Of a stretch of DNA of 64,000 nt, positions 1-11,502 are shown one piece after another. The notes beneath the pieces are model-generated. The model was not told the DNA's origin, made no database searches, and saw only the letters and a list, made by a program, of their open reading frames with translations. Positions within the stretch are counted from its first letter, which is position 1. Each line of letters begins with the position of its first letter. The DNA is from Diphasiastrum complanatum (lineage: Eukaryota > Streptophyta > Lycopodiopsida > Lycopodiales > Lycopodiaceae), in assembly GCA_029204225.1 (NCBI GenBank), contig CM055110.1:2715349-2779348 (forward strand). Direction: 5' to 3'. Both the position numbers and the translations under genes were made by a program.

Positions 1-1437
1 TTGGGGCCACAACCTGAATGGTGATAGCGGGCATTCGAGAAAAATCTAATGGCCATCAGGGCATATGTGACGAGCCCACGCCAGCTACACACCAACCCGC
101 ATTTCACCCCCATTCCACGACAATCCAAATGGGTGGAATGTGGCACACACTTGGACTAGATCACTATTAGGACAATGAATTGGCCAAGAAGCTACTCAGA
201 GCACATATGGGGCACGGATGTAGATGCCAAAAGGGCTATCGTCCAATTTTCCAAACATTATCTCAAGTGCCCTGATCCCATGGTCCATGCGGTTGCAGAA
301 TTCGCCCGGAACCTTTAATTTTTGATGGGCATTTCCACTAGATAGTGGCTCGAGTGGACTATAGAGCGGCACTATTAGGCCATCCCTGGCCCAACAAATT
401 CCAAACGTGGGTCGACCACTTTTGGCTCACAAATGTCCACAAATCCTTCTTTCTCTCCAAAAATGCGAAAATCACAAAAAGACTGGAGTTTATGGAAGAA
501 GTCACAAGTTATATGATTCGACAAAGAAAAGAAACGCAGGGTCCCTACTAAACACCATAGTGCCGAGGGACCGACAGTACTTCAGATCGGAGGCCATGTT
601 GTGGGTATTCCGTGTATATAAATAAAATAGCCGAAAGTAGTAGAAATAAGTTGCGAGGGCCGTGGCTTCCTGCATGTATAAGCCCATAGCCCAATGAGCA
701 CTTGTAAACTAGACTTTGGGCCAGGTAATCAAAATAATATCAAAAAGGCCAAAGTTTAGGTCAACTTAGGTTTGCTAAGTTTTGTAATTAGTCAAAAGTC
801 AAAGTGGTGGTAGGTGGGGTGTGCCTCTTTGTGCACCACATATTAGATTGTATTTCTTTTGAAGGGTTTGGATTTCAATCCTACCTTCTTGCAAGTAGCC
901 AATAGGAAGCAAGGGGCAAGGGCCTCCCCAAAGATAAAAAGGCATCTCTTGTACACCATTTCACATGCTAATAGAGAGGAGAAAACTCTACCACTTTGGA
1001 GATCCAAGCATCCTCATGTGCTAATGTTTCCATGCTTATGCTTTTGTTGTGATTGCTAGTTATTTCGCATTTTGCATTGTTCTTACTTTTGATTTGTTAA
1101 TGGCTTTTCCATTAGTATGTGATGTTGAGCACATGAGCTAACCTCCCTCACCCCTCTCTCCCTCTCTCTCTCATCGCCATTCACCCTCATTCATGGTGCT
1201 AATGCTAGTTTAGAGTTAGTGTGGGGTAGAGTTATTTTTGTGTAGAGAAGCATCTAAGTAGGAAACTAAGCATAGTTAGGTTCCTATCCTTGTGTTCTAA
1301 CCCTTTTGACAAGTGGAGGGCTGCTCACCATCGACAATACCCTACAAATACACCTATCAAATTGAATCAAAGTATTGAGTCAAATTACTTGGCTGATTCT
1401 ACTTGATTCTGATTTTGAAGTTATCATAATTGATAGG
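1..1437. other. No intact gene; degraded coding-like DNA at 1-620
   Basis: The first 620 bases translate on the + strand into protein-like stretches broken by stops and frame changes; the longest open part is 68 codons at 345-551. I recognise no domain. It may be an old transposase or host pseudogene, but that is a guess. The remainder to 1437 has short C/T-rich runs near 1150-1185 and no coding signal. Confidence 0.35.
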
Positions 1438-1690
1438 ATCGATTATGTACACAAACACAAATTCTAATGACTATTAGTTGCGGAAATAAACATCAGAAAG
1501 TTCAAACAAAATGATTAGAGAGCAGCATCAGACAAAACAATAAGGCAACGTAGTATAACATACACATTGACATTATTTTGAGTGCAATAAAACAATGATT
1601 CAATTCAAAAAGTAAAGAATACAAGTTAGGTAAGATGATGAGCACAAGACAATTGCTATAAAAACTACGTACTCGAAACCAACTCTTAGT
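1438..1690 (+). repeat. Dispersed repeat, copy 1 (partner at 19391-19614)
   Basis: About 220-250 bp match 19391-19614 in the same orientation, with scattered substitutions and small indels. Both copies share GATTATGT, then CTAATGACTATTAGTTGC and GAGCACAAGA. The second copy runs into a copia gag fragment, so this is probably LTR or leader sequence of a copia element (inference). Confidence 0.65.
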
Positions 1691-2352
1691 TCTATAATGG
1701 CTATGATGATTCAAAGATCATTCAATAACTTATTCTAACTCTCTATCTAATCTAATTGATGAAATAACATCTATAGTCTGCTAGTTAATTGCTCATTTTC
1801 CTTAATACAACTATTGGAATTCCTGACAGACAAGACACTTCTCTACCTCACACTCTGTTACCACTGTTGGAATCTGATACTGACAAAGATGACGCTTAGT
1901 GAGGCGCTTTGTCAGCTGCTAGGTATGATAATGCACTCCCTGATCTGATTCCTGTGATTAAGCTTAGATAGAGTCGAACTCTTTGCATCAGCTACTATTG
2001 TGAACAAAGATCTATCCTCTTCCAAGCCCTAGATGGACAATGCCTATCTAGTACTGATTTTATGACCATTCAACCAACAAGCCTATGTGTGGAAAAATTT
2101 AATGATAGTTGAATACACATAAACAATGAACGAGCATAAAGGCATCCAAGATTATATACAAGGGGGCAAGATGTGCAAATAGCATCTGTATTTTCAATTA
2201 AGTTTGTGAGCGTTGCTTGGCATGCTGCACAGTGCGGTGACGCAAGAGAATCTATGTCTCTTACAAATTCTAACTCATTAACTGGTCTCGCTTACTAGTG
2301 GACTCTGACATCAACTCATCTACCAATGCTTTACAACTCAACATTTTGCTTG

Positions 2353-2678
2353 GGCAGTTCATCTCTTCAAAAGGAGAGAACCATATTTGTTGACTTTGCG
2401 GTGGCCTTTGGTTTGCTTCATAGGTGACCGTAAGCTCCAGCTTGGTGGTTGCCTTCGGTTTGTTTTGTGGGTGACCGTAAGTTTTAGCTTGGTGGTTGCC
2501 TTTGGTTTGCTTCGTTGTGAGCCGTGGTCTTCATAAGTGTTGACCTTTGGTTTGCTATCGCAATGGACCGTAGGCTGGAGTGTTGCGGTTCGTTGCGGTG
2601 GCCTTCGTTGCCTTCGTTGCTTTGCTTTCATGGTTGCCTTCGGTTCGATTGTGTTTCGTTGGTCTTTATTTATAACCG
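2353..2678 (-). repeat. Left direct repeat flanking a copia RNase H remnant
   Basis: This segment is repeated at 3581-3955 in the same orientation; both open with GGCAGTTCATCTCTTC and end with TTTATAACCG. Inside are roughly 57-bp subrepeats around GTGACCGTAAG..AGCTTGG. With the RNase H remnant between them, the pair is best read as LTR sequence of a collapsed copia element, although clean TG/CA ends are not visible. Confidence 0.55.
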
Positions 2679-2860
2679 TAACGTTGACCCTTGCGGTTGC
2701 GGTTGTGTTTGCATTCGGTTTACTTTGACTTCGTAATGGATCGTAGATAGGACTTTACGTTTGTCTTCGTTGCCTTCGCTGACACCGTCTGCAGGATTTT
2801 GTGATTGGCTGCGGTGGCTTTCATTAAAGTCATATGCATTGAGGTTGCGGTTGTTTATGA

Positions 2861-3450
2861 TTAATCTGTTTGTGGGTAATTTTCGTGTATTTCTGCAGAG
2901 ACAATCTGCTTGTCTTTTAGGAGTATTTCTGCAGGTAAGGCCTTTTGGCCCTTTATGTGTATTTCTGGAGGTACTGGATCATAAGCTATAAATGCTTTAT
3001 AGGTAGAAACATCATGTTTATTCAGCTCCCTCTCAAAGCGTGGTAGTCTTATGATTCCTAGGCTGGCTCTCTGTCTTTCAAACAATCCCTTGTCTAAGGG
3101 TTTAGTAAATATATCATCAACCATCAGTTTGGTCAGAATGAACATAGTTCTCAACTGGTCCTTCTCAACCATGTCTCTAATCAAATGGTACTTGATTGCA
3201 GTGTGCTTCGTTCATGAATGAAACACAAGGGCCTTTATCAGGTTTATGGTTGAGGTGTTGTCCATGTAGAGGATCAATGGCTCGTTGGTGCTTTCTCCCA
3301 GTCCATCTAGAAACTACTTGAAAAATGTCAGTTTGTTGGCCATCTTCATGGCAACGACATATTTAGCTTCACAGGATGATTGTGCGGTGATCGTTTGCTT
3401 CTTGCTTACCCATAGAACAATGGCATTTGTTGCTATGGTGCATTCTCCTG
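2861..3450 (-). pseudogene. Ty1/copia RNase H fragment (3' end of pol)
   Basis: On the minus strand this reads as the C-terminal RNase H of a copia polyprotein: a CEAKY-like motif, a DNTSTINLIK-like segment, KYHLIRDMVEKDQ, then the family-typical end DDIFTKPLDKGLFERQRASL. In-frame stops near 3310 and 3215 break it. The end runs into a purine-rich tract (GAGAGGGAGCT on the minus strand, near 3030) that would be the polypurine tract, followed by TGAATAAAC, which resembles the LTR starts at 60319 and 39193. No integrase or RT is present, so this is a dead remnant. Confidence 0.8.
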
Positions 3451-3580
3451 AAACAGTGAAGATCCGTTGTTTTTGCAGCCGTCTGTGATCGTAATCATTT
3501 CTCTATGGTGCGTTTCAGCTGTGAAGGTTCTTTGGCAAGCAACCGTAGATAGACCGTGCCAGGGGATTCTGTGATGCTCT

Positions 3581-3955
3581 GGCAGTTCATCTCTTCGAGA
3601 GGAGAGAACCGTTGTAAACCGTATTCATTGACTTTGATGTGGCCTTCGGCCAGCCTTCATGGACTGCCTTCAGTTTGTTTCGTAGGTGATCATAAGCTCC
3701 ATCTTGGCAGTTGCCTTCGGTTTGCTTCGTGGGTGACCGTAAGTTCCAGCTTGGCAGTTGCGCTTGGTTTGTTTCATTGTGAGTCGTGGTCATCGTAAGT
3801 GTTGACCTTCGGTTTGCCAAAGCATCGCAATGGACCGTAGGCTGGAGTGTTGCGGTTCATTGCGGTTCGTTGCGTTGGCCTTAGTTGCCATCGTTGCTTT
3901 GCTTTTGTGGCTGTCTTTGGTTCAGTGGTGTTTCATTGGTCTTTGTTTATAACCG
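3581..3955 (-). repeat. Right direct repeat flanking a copia RNase H remnant
   Basis: Partner of 2353-2678. Homology stops exactly where the solo LTR at 3958 begins, so the later LTR insertion probably cut off the rest of this repeat. Confidence 0.55.
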
Positions 3956-3957
3956 TG

Positions 3958-4720
3958 TGAAATTTCACACGAGTGGGAATGCCCTAACATGTGTGAATGA
4001 TTTCCTAAGAAAGCTTATGCACTTTTAGATCAATGCTAGATTGAAATCCAAGATCTAGATAGGAAATCTAAGGCAAAGAGGCAAAGATAGATGCATATGT
4101 TGATAATAAAAGTACATAAACTTGCAAAAAACTGGTCCTTGAAAAAATTAAGTAAAATTAAGCTCCTCTCCTCGAGTAGAGAGAGAATAGAGCTAATTTG
4201 GATTCGGATAGAGAGAGAATGTAAAACGAGCAAATCTCACAATACTCAAATTTGACTCAAAAACTCAACATATATTATGATTGGAAAGAGGAGTACATAT
4301 AAAACTCATGGAGATCCTTCATTGCATCCTAATGGACCCCTAATCCTAGCCTCTTTAATGCTATTGGATGAGTAATGCATCCATCTTGTAATTTTATTGG
4401 ACCCTTCATAAGGATTTCTCAATTTCTATTGGACCCCTTGACCAAAGCCATTACTTTGACTTGATCACTCATTAGATTACAATTACACAAGTGTAACAAG
4501 CCTATTTACAAGCCTAACTAGCTCGAGATTGCATCATAAACTACTTTTGGCTCAATAGAGGCATTACATATAGATGTGGCCAATTTGCCATCTATGCCAA
4601 TTTTTGGCCCTATCACAACTCTACACCAAGATGCTTCACATAAAAATCTTGTGATATCCCTCAAGTTAACATCATAAACTATTTTTGACTTTTTCTACAT
4701 GTGGGAACATGCTCCACACA
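3958..4720 (-). mobile_element. Solo copia LTR, minus orientation
   Basis: The reverse complement matches the 5' LTR at 35579-36332: the minus-strand start TGTGTGGAGCATG matches TGTGTGGAGGATG, a shared central stretch corresponds to + 4540-4620, and the end is GTGTGAAATTTCA. No primer site or coding sequence adjoins it, as expected after LTR-LTR recombination. I see no clear target-site duplication. Confidence 0.75.
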
Positions 4721-7465
4721 AGTGATTTTTCCTCACAAACTAGAAACACAAAATAAGCAAGATAGATTTTTGACAATTTTTCACACTCCTCAAAACCTAG
4801 CTTGGTAAGATCAAGGAGTTTGTGAAACTTTTTGAGTGTCATTCAGTATATCAGATTGTTATTCACCACTCTCGAAGATGTTCTAGCGATTTTAACGATT
4901 CTCAAGTAGTTATCGTTTTCTACCTCGGGTAGTACTGAGTGTTTTGACTTGTGCATTCTCTTCTCGACTTTAGGTGATTTGGCTCCTATGACGACTCAAC
5001 TTCAACTAGGCATGCATGTACATTCTTGCTTGAGGTTGGCATGATATTCATCATTCCATCGGTGGTTTCTTGTGTGTCACGACTAAAAAATTTCCTATCC
5101 AACAAGTTCCTAGTGATTGATATGTGTCCTAGGATCACTGTCTTAATGAATACTGATAGTGCCCCTTTTTCGATATGATTTGTGAAGTGCGTACGTACCC
5201 GAATTCCTTACTTGTGTAGTTTTTTCTAGTTCTCACATTTAGTCATTACTTTCCATTGTACTCATCCTTCCCACTACATTCAACGATACTCCCCGTTCCC
5301 GTTATAATGTCCTAACCCAACCTTGTTTTAACAGTCATTAAAATTTTATGCCTATCATTGGTCAGTACGCCTTTCGTAGTATTAGGGGGAGTTTTCGAAA
5401 CTCACGGTGTAATCCTCACAGTTTTGTTGGTTGAAATTTTGTGTATGGCTTGAATCCTAGCTTACATCATATTACTGCATGGGGGAGCCGATGTAAAGAT
5501 TTAGCTATTCAATTTTCAACATAGGCTCATCAACAAGGGCTGGCAAAACAAAAATTCCCATATAGTTAGTCCCAAATATCTTCATATCGTGATCGAAATT
5601 ACAAGTTTGGTATGATTTCCAGTTCGTTCCATAAAATCTTGTCAAGGGTGAATCCTCCGTACTATTAATCATCCTTTCCATGCTCATGGGATCGACACAC
5701 CTTGGGAGTTAGGTGGTCGATTTTTCGCCTCCCAAGGCCCGTGTGTTTCAACAAGTGACTTGGGCATGGTGTTCTAAGTGCGGAATCTTCACTGTAAAAA
5801 TGCGTTCTTTCCTAGCCCGGGAGGTGTGTTTCACCCTCGCCAGGTATTAAAACTGCCTCTATGTTTCAAGAGGGTCGGTTAATTCTTCAGATCATAACAT
5901 AGTGATACAACAATTCGAAAACTAAAGATTTCCTTTACAACTGACTTTCTACTAAGCCCACTCAGTTTCCATGACAACTAGCAATTGAAATTTGCGCACC
6001 AAATTCTCAGATTTGAATTTTCACTTCAAGCATCCACCTATGACAGCTAATATGTCCGACTCTATGTCATGCTTCATAATGTAAATCTTAGATTTCGATT
6101 TTAAGATACATAGCTTGGTGAAAATCGATTAATAGCAACATCATCCATATTTACTATCCAAACAGCATACAATCCATTCAGCACATAGTCCCTCTTTACG
6201 TAATGCAAATCCCACCTATTACTTGAAAAGAGTGACATAGGTGAAAGATAACTACTACCCGTATTTCATAGACCATTTTGGTGTATTTCTTTGCAGGCAA
6301 TCCATGCAACTTACGTAACGTGGTGGTTCCTTTTGAATATATGCAATTGTAGTGTCAGTAAATAGTCAAGGCCACCGAAATTCACATTGAATCCATTTAA
6401 CAGTAAACAAGTCATGCCATACATCCAATACTCAGAATATCGAGAAGAAAAATACCTCACAGCTCACTGAAAACGGTCGTTCCCTCCCCTTGACTGCTCT
6501 TTCTGTCTATCACTCTTGCAGATCTTTGGTCTTCGAATTTTCTTGACACTTCGATTTATCAGCGGTCTTGCACTCCCTTGGTGATTGCTCAATGAATTCC
6601 TGTATGGGCTATGTTTCTGACTGGCTACACTCCTAATCACAGTTGTTACTCGTCATTCCATAATACATGCATGAAAGTGTGTTTCTACTCAGCGGACTGG
6701 CAATACCCACTGGTTGCTGTGGTAAACAGTGTTGACTTGACTTTGACTGGTGATCATGAGTAGTCTCAGAGTGCTGAAACAGCGATGGAGGCCCAAATCC
6801 TTCCTGACTGGTCGCGCTCCTACTGTCCGCGTTCTGCCTGCTGCCTGGTCTGATGGATGCTCTGGGACGTGTTGCTCATTTACTTCTATCTCTACTTACT
6901 GATGGGCGCGCCTTCACATTACTTCTGTCTCTTCTGTCAGTATTATCAACTGGCTACGTTCCTTTGTTGACTACTGGCCCTCGTTTCCGTTTCATTGAGA
7001 CAGCTCTGAATAGTCTCTGAGAATGATCCAAGGAGAGTCATGAAACTACATTCTTATTTGACACGTGCGATTAGGCTCAGGTGGCTCAGGTCAGGAGCGG
7101 TGTGTTGATGTAGCTCAGTGATGAATGATTATAGACTTACTGTTCCACGATCGTCCTCTTGGTCGGATTGGTTGAACGGGGTTGGACGGTGATAATACCC
7201 ATGATAGACCAGCGATGGAGGTCAGATTCGATGATAACGGATTGAATGTTACCACACTCTTATCATACTGCTTTCAATTTCTACCACATGCACACAGCAC
7301 TCCTCTGGTTCAAGCAGTCAGGCCTTCTACTCTCTCTTTTTACGTACATTTTGAGACTGTTATGAGCTTTAGAAGGTATTTAATATCAAATGGATTCATC
7401 TCCACAAATTTATGATTGCAGAACATCCTCTGACAACTCTCTCTCTCTCTCACACATCGTCTGAC

Positions 7466-7504
<39 letters not shown>

Positions 7505-8067
7505 ACTTGACAATACGTAATCTTTACTTGTAGCTCATACAAACCTTTTACTCACTCAGTATATCTCTCTCCTCTCTAACTTAACAACGTAACACTGTTT
7601 CTCTATCTCTCAGAATCTCTACATCATAGAAAGTAGCATGGAATTCTCAGGAAAAACTTCTAACTAAGCAACTCAACTCAGAGGCATTTATGTCACATCA
7701 TTGCAATAATATGGTAGTTTATTAAAGACTTTCTACTTTCTCGCTCCTGCACACACCTTCTACTCACAAAAGTCTCATCCTCACACTCTCACAGATTTCT
7801 ACAGCAGATGAGTCACTAAACTCTCTCTCTTTCTCTCAGAATAGCATCTGCACACCAGCATACAGTGTGGTTAGACTCCATCCACAGTAGTATATTTAGC
7901 TGGTAACTCATAATCTTAGCATCACTAGAGGAAACACAACAACCTTAGCAGTAATAATAAAGGTGGTGACATCTCTCTCCCTCAGCTTATCAGCATAACA
8001 TATTAACCCAACAATAAAGCAGCATAGAGCAGAAACTCAACAAAACAGCAGAACCTTCGCTTAGGTT
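4721..8067. other. No gene recognised; CT-rich tracts
   Basis: No ORF with recognisable domains. A short (CT)n tract lies at about 7440-7500 and further C/T-rich patches at 7555-7850. The DNA is probably old repeat sequence. Confidence 0.5.
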
Positions 8068-8358
8068 TGTTAGAAATAAATGACTATGCTAAAGTTAATC
8101 CATAGGTTACTTTGACCCAAAAGGTCAGCATAACCATGGGTATTTAGTTATTTAGGCCATCTTAAGTTTGTCTTAAGTTCAGTTGGATCCAATTTTGGTC
8201 ATGTACTGACTCGTGGGTCCTTAGAGGTCTAATTTGGTTTAGGGGCCCTATCTTGACTTTTGGGGGTGCCTTACATTCAGTAAGTAGGTAGAGTACATAT
8301 TTGCTTATTGTTTCACATTTTTCAGTTTGGCTAAGCATTGGTCTCCATTGCTCTTGTT

Positions 8359-8427
<69 letters not shown>

Positions 8428-8508
8428 GAGTTGGGCGCCCAGCCTCTTCTTTCTTGTGGAGATTGATTGATAACTAGATCTTGGTGACTTGACTCTTGCT
8501 TTCCTACA
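8068..8508 (+). mobile_element. Copia-type 5' LTR
   Basis: A 441-bp segment beginning TGTTAG and ending TACA lies directly against a tRNA-Met primer-binding site (8509-8520). TG..CA ends with an abutting TGGTATCAGAGC is the standard copia arrangement. A (CT)n microsatellite (8361-8425) has expanded within the LTR. No second copy was found in the window. Confidence 0.7.
8361..8425 (+). repeat. (CT)n microsatellite
   Basis: An uninterrupted TC dinucleotide run of about 65 bp inside the LTR at 8068-8508. Confidence 0.98.
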
Positions 8509-8520
8509 TGGTATCAGAGC
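8509..8520 (+). promoter_or_regulatory. Primer-binding site (initiator tRNA-Met)
   Basis: TGGTATCAGAGC is complementary to the 3' end of plant initiator tRNA-Met and lies 0 bp after the LTR end, where copia minus-strand DNA synthesis is primed. Confidence 0.85.
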
Positions 8521-9293
8521 TACCGGATCTGCAGCAAACTTGTATGCTGGCGCCCTACCAGAAGAGGAGCTTTTCTACTTTTTCTTTTGAAATTTCAACA
8601 TACTGTTGATCTTTCCAAGTGGAATTTGGATCAGCCTTTTTGTCTCTTTTCAGGTCGAAGGAGGGTGTCCATCAGAGATCTTGGAGGAGCAATTTATGGC
8701 ACTCAAAAATCAAAATCTCAAATCTAATTTTTATGCAACCAGCTTTCATCAAGTTTTGTTTGGAGGAGGGCACCCAAAAATTTGCTACAAATTTTTGGTT
8801 GTGGTGTCTCCTTATCTTGCTGTTTTTGTTTTCAGGTTTGCATTCTGTAGGAGGGCACCCAAAATTCAACAAATCCTATTCAGGGTTAGGTCAACTTGTG
8901 GCTAGAAATTTGCAGATTCTCATCAAGCAGTAGGGCGCTTTCAACAACCCTATTGGAGTGTGTGTTGATCACACTATTTGGCTTCTTCATTGGGTTTCGG
9001 TGTAGGCTTCAATCGAAGCTAACCTAATTTTCAAGAAGCTAGTTTTTTTGTGCAGAAAGGCAACCATCTATCCATTATCTTTTGCGCACTTTGGTTGCAG
9101 ATTGAAAGACATCTTGTGCTCCTACTTTCAGCTCTTTGTTTGCTACAAAATTTTGAGTAGATTTGCTTTCACCAGCAGAGATTCTATGTCCACCTCGGCG
9201 AATGGCAAACGCAATAAAGATAAACTAGTTATCGAAGAACATATATCTAGCTTTATATTAGTTACTAGAAAAACTACTCTTAAGCTAAAATAA
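8521..9293 (+). mobile_element. Copia leader and possible gag start, decayed
   Basis: This is what follows the primer site: a leader with repeated GGAGGGCACCCAAAA motifs (near 8765 and 8850) and then a short frame at 9187-9291 (starts MSTSANGKRNKDK) that could be the beginning of a gag. It stops after about 35 codons and no further gag or pol follows, so the element is truncated or non-autonomous. Confidence 0.4.
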
Positions 9294-10210
9294 TAAGCAA
9301 CAAATCAACACTTTTGTGAAAAAAAGAAAACAACCGTCTATGCACATGCTATTTTGAAAGAGAACACCGACAAATTTGAATATGAAACAACGTCATTTGT
9401 TCTTGCATGGCATGTCAACACAACAAAGAATACAAAGCAAAAGTAACCCCTGAAATGAAGACAACTTCCAATAGGAATCTTAAATCTCTAAACGACTAGC
9501 ACATACCACCATTGAAGAAAGGACTACTAAGTTGATAATAAGTATAACAAGACAAAATATGAAATTCACTCCTTAGTTATTACATGCGCACTAAGATAAA
9601 AATTAAATAAAATCTGAAGTGGTACAAAAATACAAATGCCAAAAAGGCAAATATAGCAAGTCCATATTTGAATTTTCGGTATGGAACTAAAGGGGGCTCT
9701 ATCCATGTTCATGTATGGGTCTCTCAGGGTGGGGCATGGCATTAAAAATAGCTTTTAACTTCTTGTTGTAATCCTTAGGTGCATCTGCCATATGCTTGGC
9801 TGTAATGTTATATTGCACTCCTCTTATGCCTGCAGGACCATGATGACAACAATTACATCTCCTATGTTGTGAAAAGCATTGTTTTGAATTCTAAATGTCA
9901 AATGTAATAGAAAGCTGGGTTGTTAATAGCCAATCAATTTTAGTGAGTTTGATATTTAAAATTGCTACTAAGCATTCAGGTAAATACATTTTTGAGTAGT
10001 AGATTGATGTATTCATTACATTCGGGAACAGGCAAGTTTTCTATCTATTATTTGCTACATTGAGAAACTGACAAGCTAAAGTATGGATATCTGGAAAATG
10101 CTAGAAGCTATCTACTAGATGATTGCTTCTACGTACCAGTTGACATTGCCAGAATCAATTGGGTTAATGTGAATCAAGGATATAAATAAAGTTTACATAT
10201 TATAAAGATT
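9294..10210. other. No feature recognised
   Basis: AT-rich intergenic DNA without coding signal. Confidence 0.5.
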
Positions 10211-10412
10211 TAAAATGCACCATGTGCACACTTTTCATAGAAATGCATGCAAAAAAAACTTATATATAGGGTGAAGGTCACACTTGGCATCAGCTTATAG
10301 GTTGAAGACCATAAAATGCACCATGTGCACACTTTTCATAGAAATGCATGCAAAAAAAACTTATATATAGGGTGAAGGGCACACTTGGCATCAGCTTATA
10401 GGTTGAAGACCA
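10211..10412 (+). repeat. Two tandem 101-bp units
   Basis: Units start at 10211 and 10312 (TAAAATGCACCATGTGC) and are nearly identical, so the duplication is recent. It lies about 1.1 kb upstream of the ABC ATPase start. Confidence 0.95.
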
Positions 10413-10557
10413 TTAAATGCAACCCCCTTCTACCACAAGGTTAATGCTTACTAGTTTCAGTCAATCTTTATCTACCCCACCCCACCCCACCATTAAATGC
10501 AACCCCCTTCTACCACAAGGTTAATGCTTACTAGTTTCAGTCAATCTTTATCTACCC
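10411..10557 (+). repeat. Tandem 80-bp duplication with CCCCA linker
   Basis: Units start at 10411 and 10491 (CATTAAATGCAACCCCC); the second is about 67 bp. A short (CCCCA)3 run lies at the junction. It directly follows the 101-bp duplication. Confidence 0.95.
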
Positions 10558-11502
10558 TCGTCATCACTCCGACAAGTCGTCGGCTCCTGCTCCTCCCATT
10601 ACATTGCTACCTTATCCATTTGTAATCGAAGCCAACCGCTTTGTGGGTTCAGTTTTCATGTGTAGCTGTGCAAAAATGGCTCTACAATTCTAAGGCAAAA
10701 TCCTTTCTTTTCTTTGCAGATCCAGTGCTTTTGTGTTTGTCCAGAATTGCGCTCTGTGGGTTTGTTACTGACAAGTAGCAACTGGAATTGTTAGGTCATT
10801 CTTTCTTACTGCTGCTCTGCTCAAGTGCACATTCATTTTTTTATTCTCTTGTGTGGAAGATCCCATCTTGATAGAATCATGTTGTGATCCTATTCACGGG
10901 TTTGTGTCTCTACAGTCTGGAGATTTTTAGGAATAGATCCTGCCCCAGCTTTGAACTGATTTACAATCAAAATTGAGATTTTGGGCTTCAGTCCTGAGGA
11001 ATGAACGACGTGCACATTTTTTAGGCTTTGATGGAAATTCTTTTGTAAATCAGTTTGCCCTCTTATTTGGGGATGCGTGCCTTTGTAATTAGCTCAAAAC
11101 CTATCAACGCATGTCGAGGATTTAAAAGACACTGCCACATGGATCTGGAAAGCTCTGCAAGATGAATTAGCTGTGCTGTTCTTTTGACAGAAGCAGCTCA
11201 ACCATTTTTCAGGCTTTGGAAAGCACAGTTTGTGATTCAGTAAATCAGTCTTTTCTCTATTTTGGTGATTTGGGTTTCTGAAAGGGGTCCAGAATCTGTC
11301 ATGCATGCCCAAGATCTGAAATCTTTTGTCGCTGCTACTCTTGATCAATAAAGCTCTACAAGTTGAGCTCAAGTATCCTTGGCAATGGCAATGCTTCAAC
11401 CAAGCAATAGATCCTCTTCATATTGCTACAATAAAGCCACAAACAGAAGCTCAAAAAATTGATCTGCTATATATTCCTAATGACTCAATAAGCAAGGCAA
11501 GC
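10558..11502 (+). promoter_or_regulatory. Presumed upstream region of the ABC ATPase gene
   Basis: There is no independent gene here. An in-frame ATG at 11326 would lengthen the first exon by 59 codons; I prefer 11503 because the peptide from there is more transit-peptide-like. No convincing TATA box could be singled out. Confidence 0.35.
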
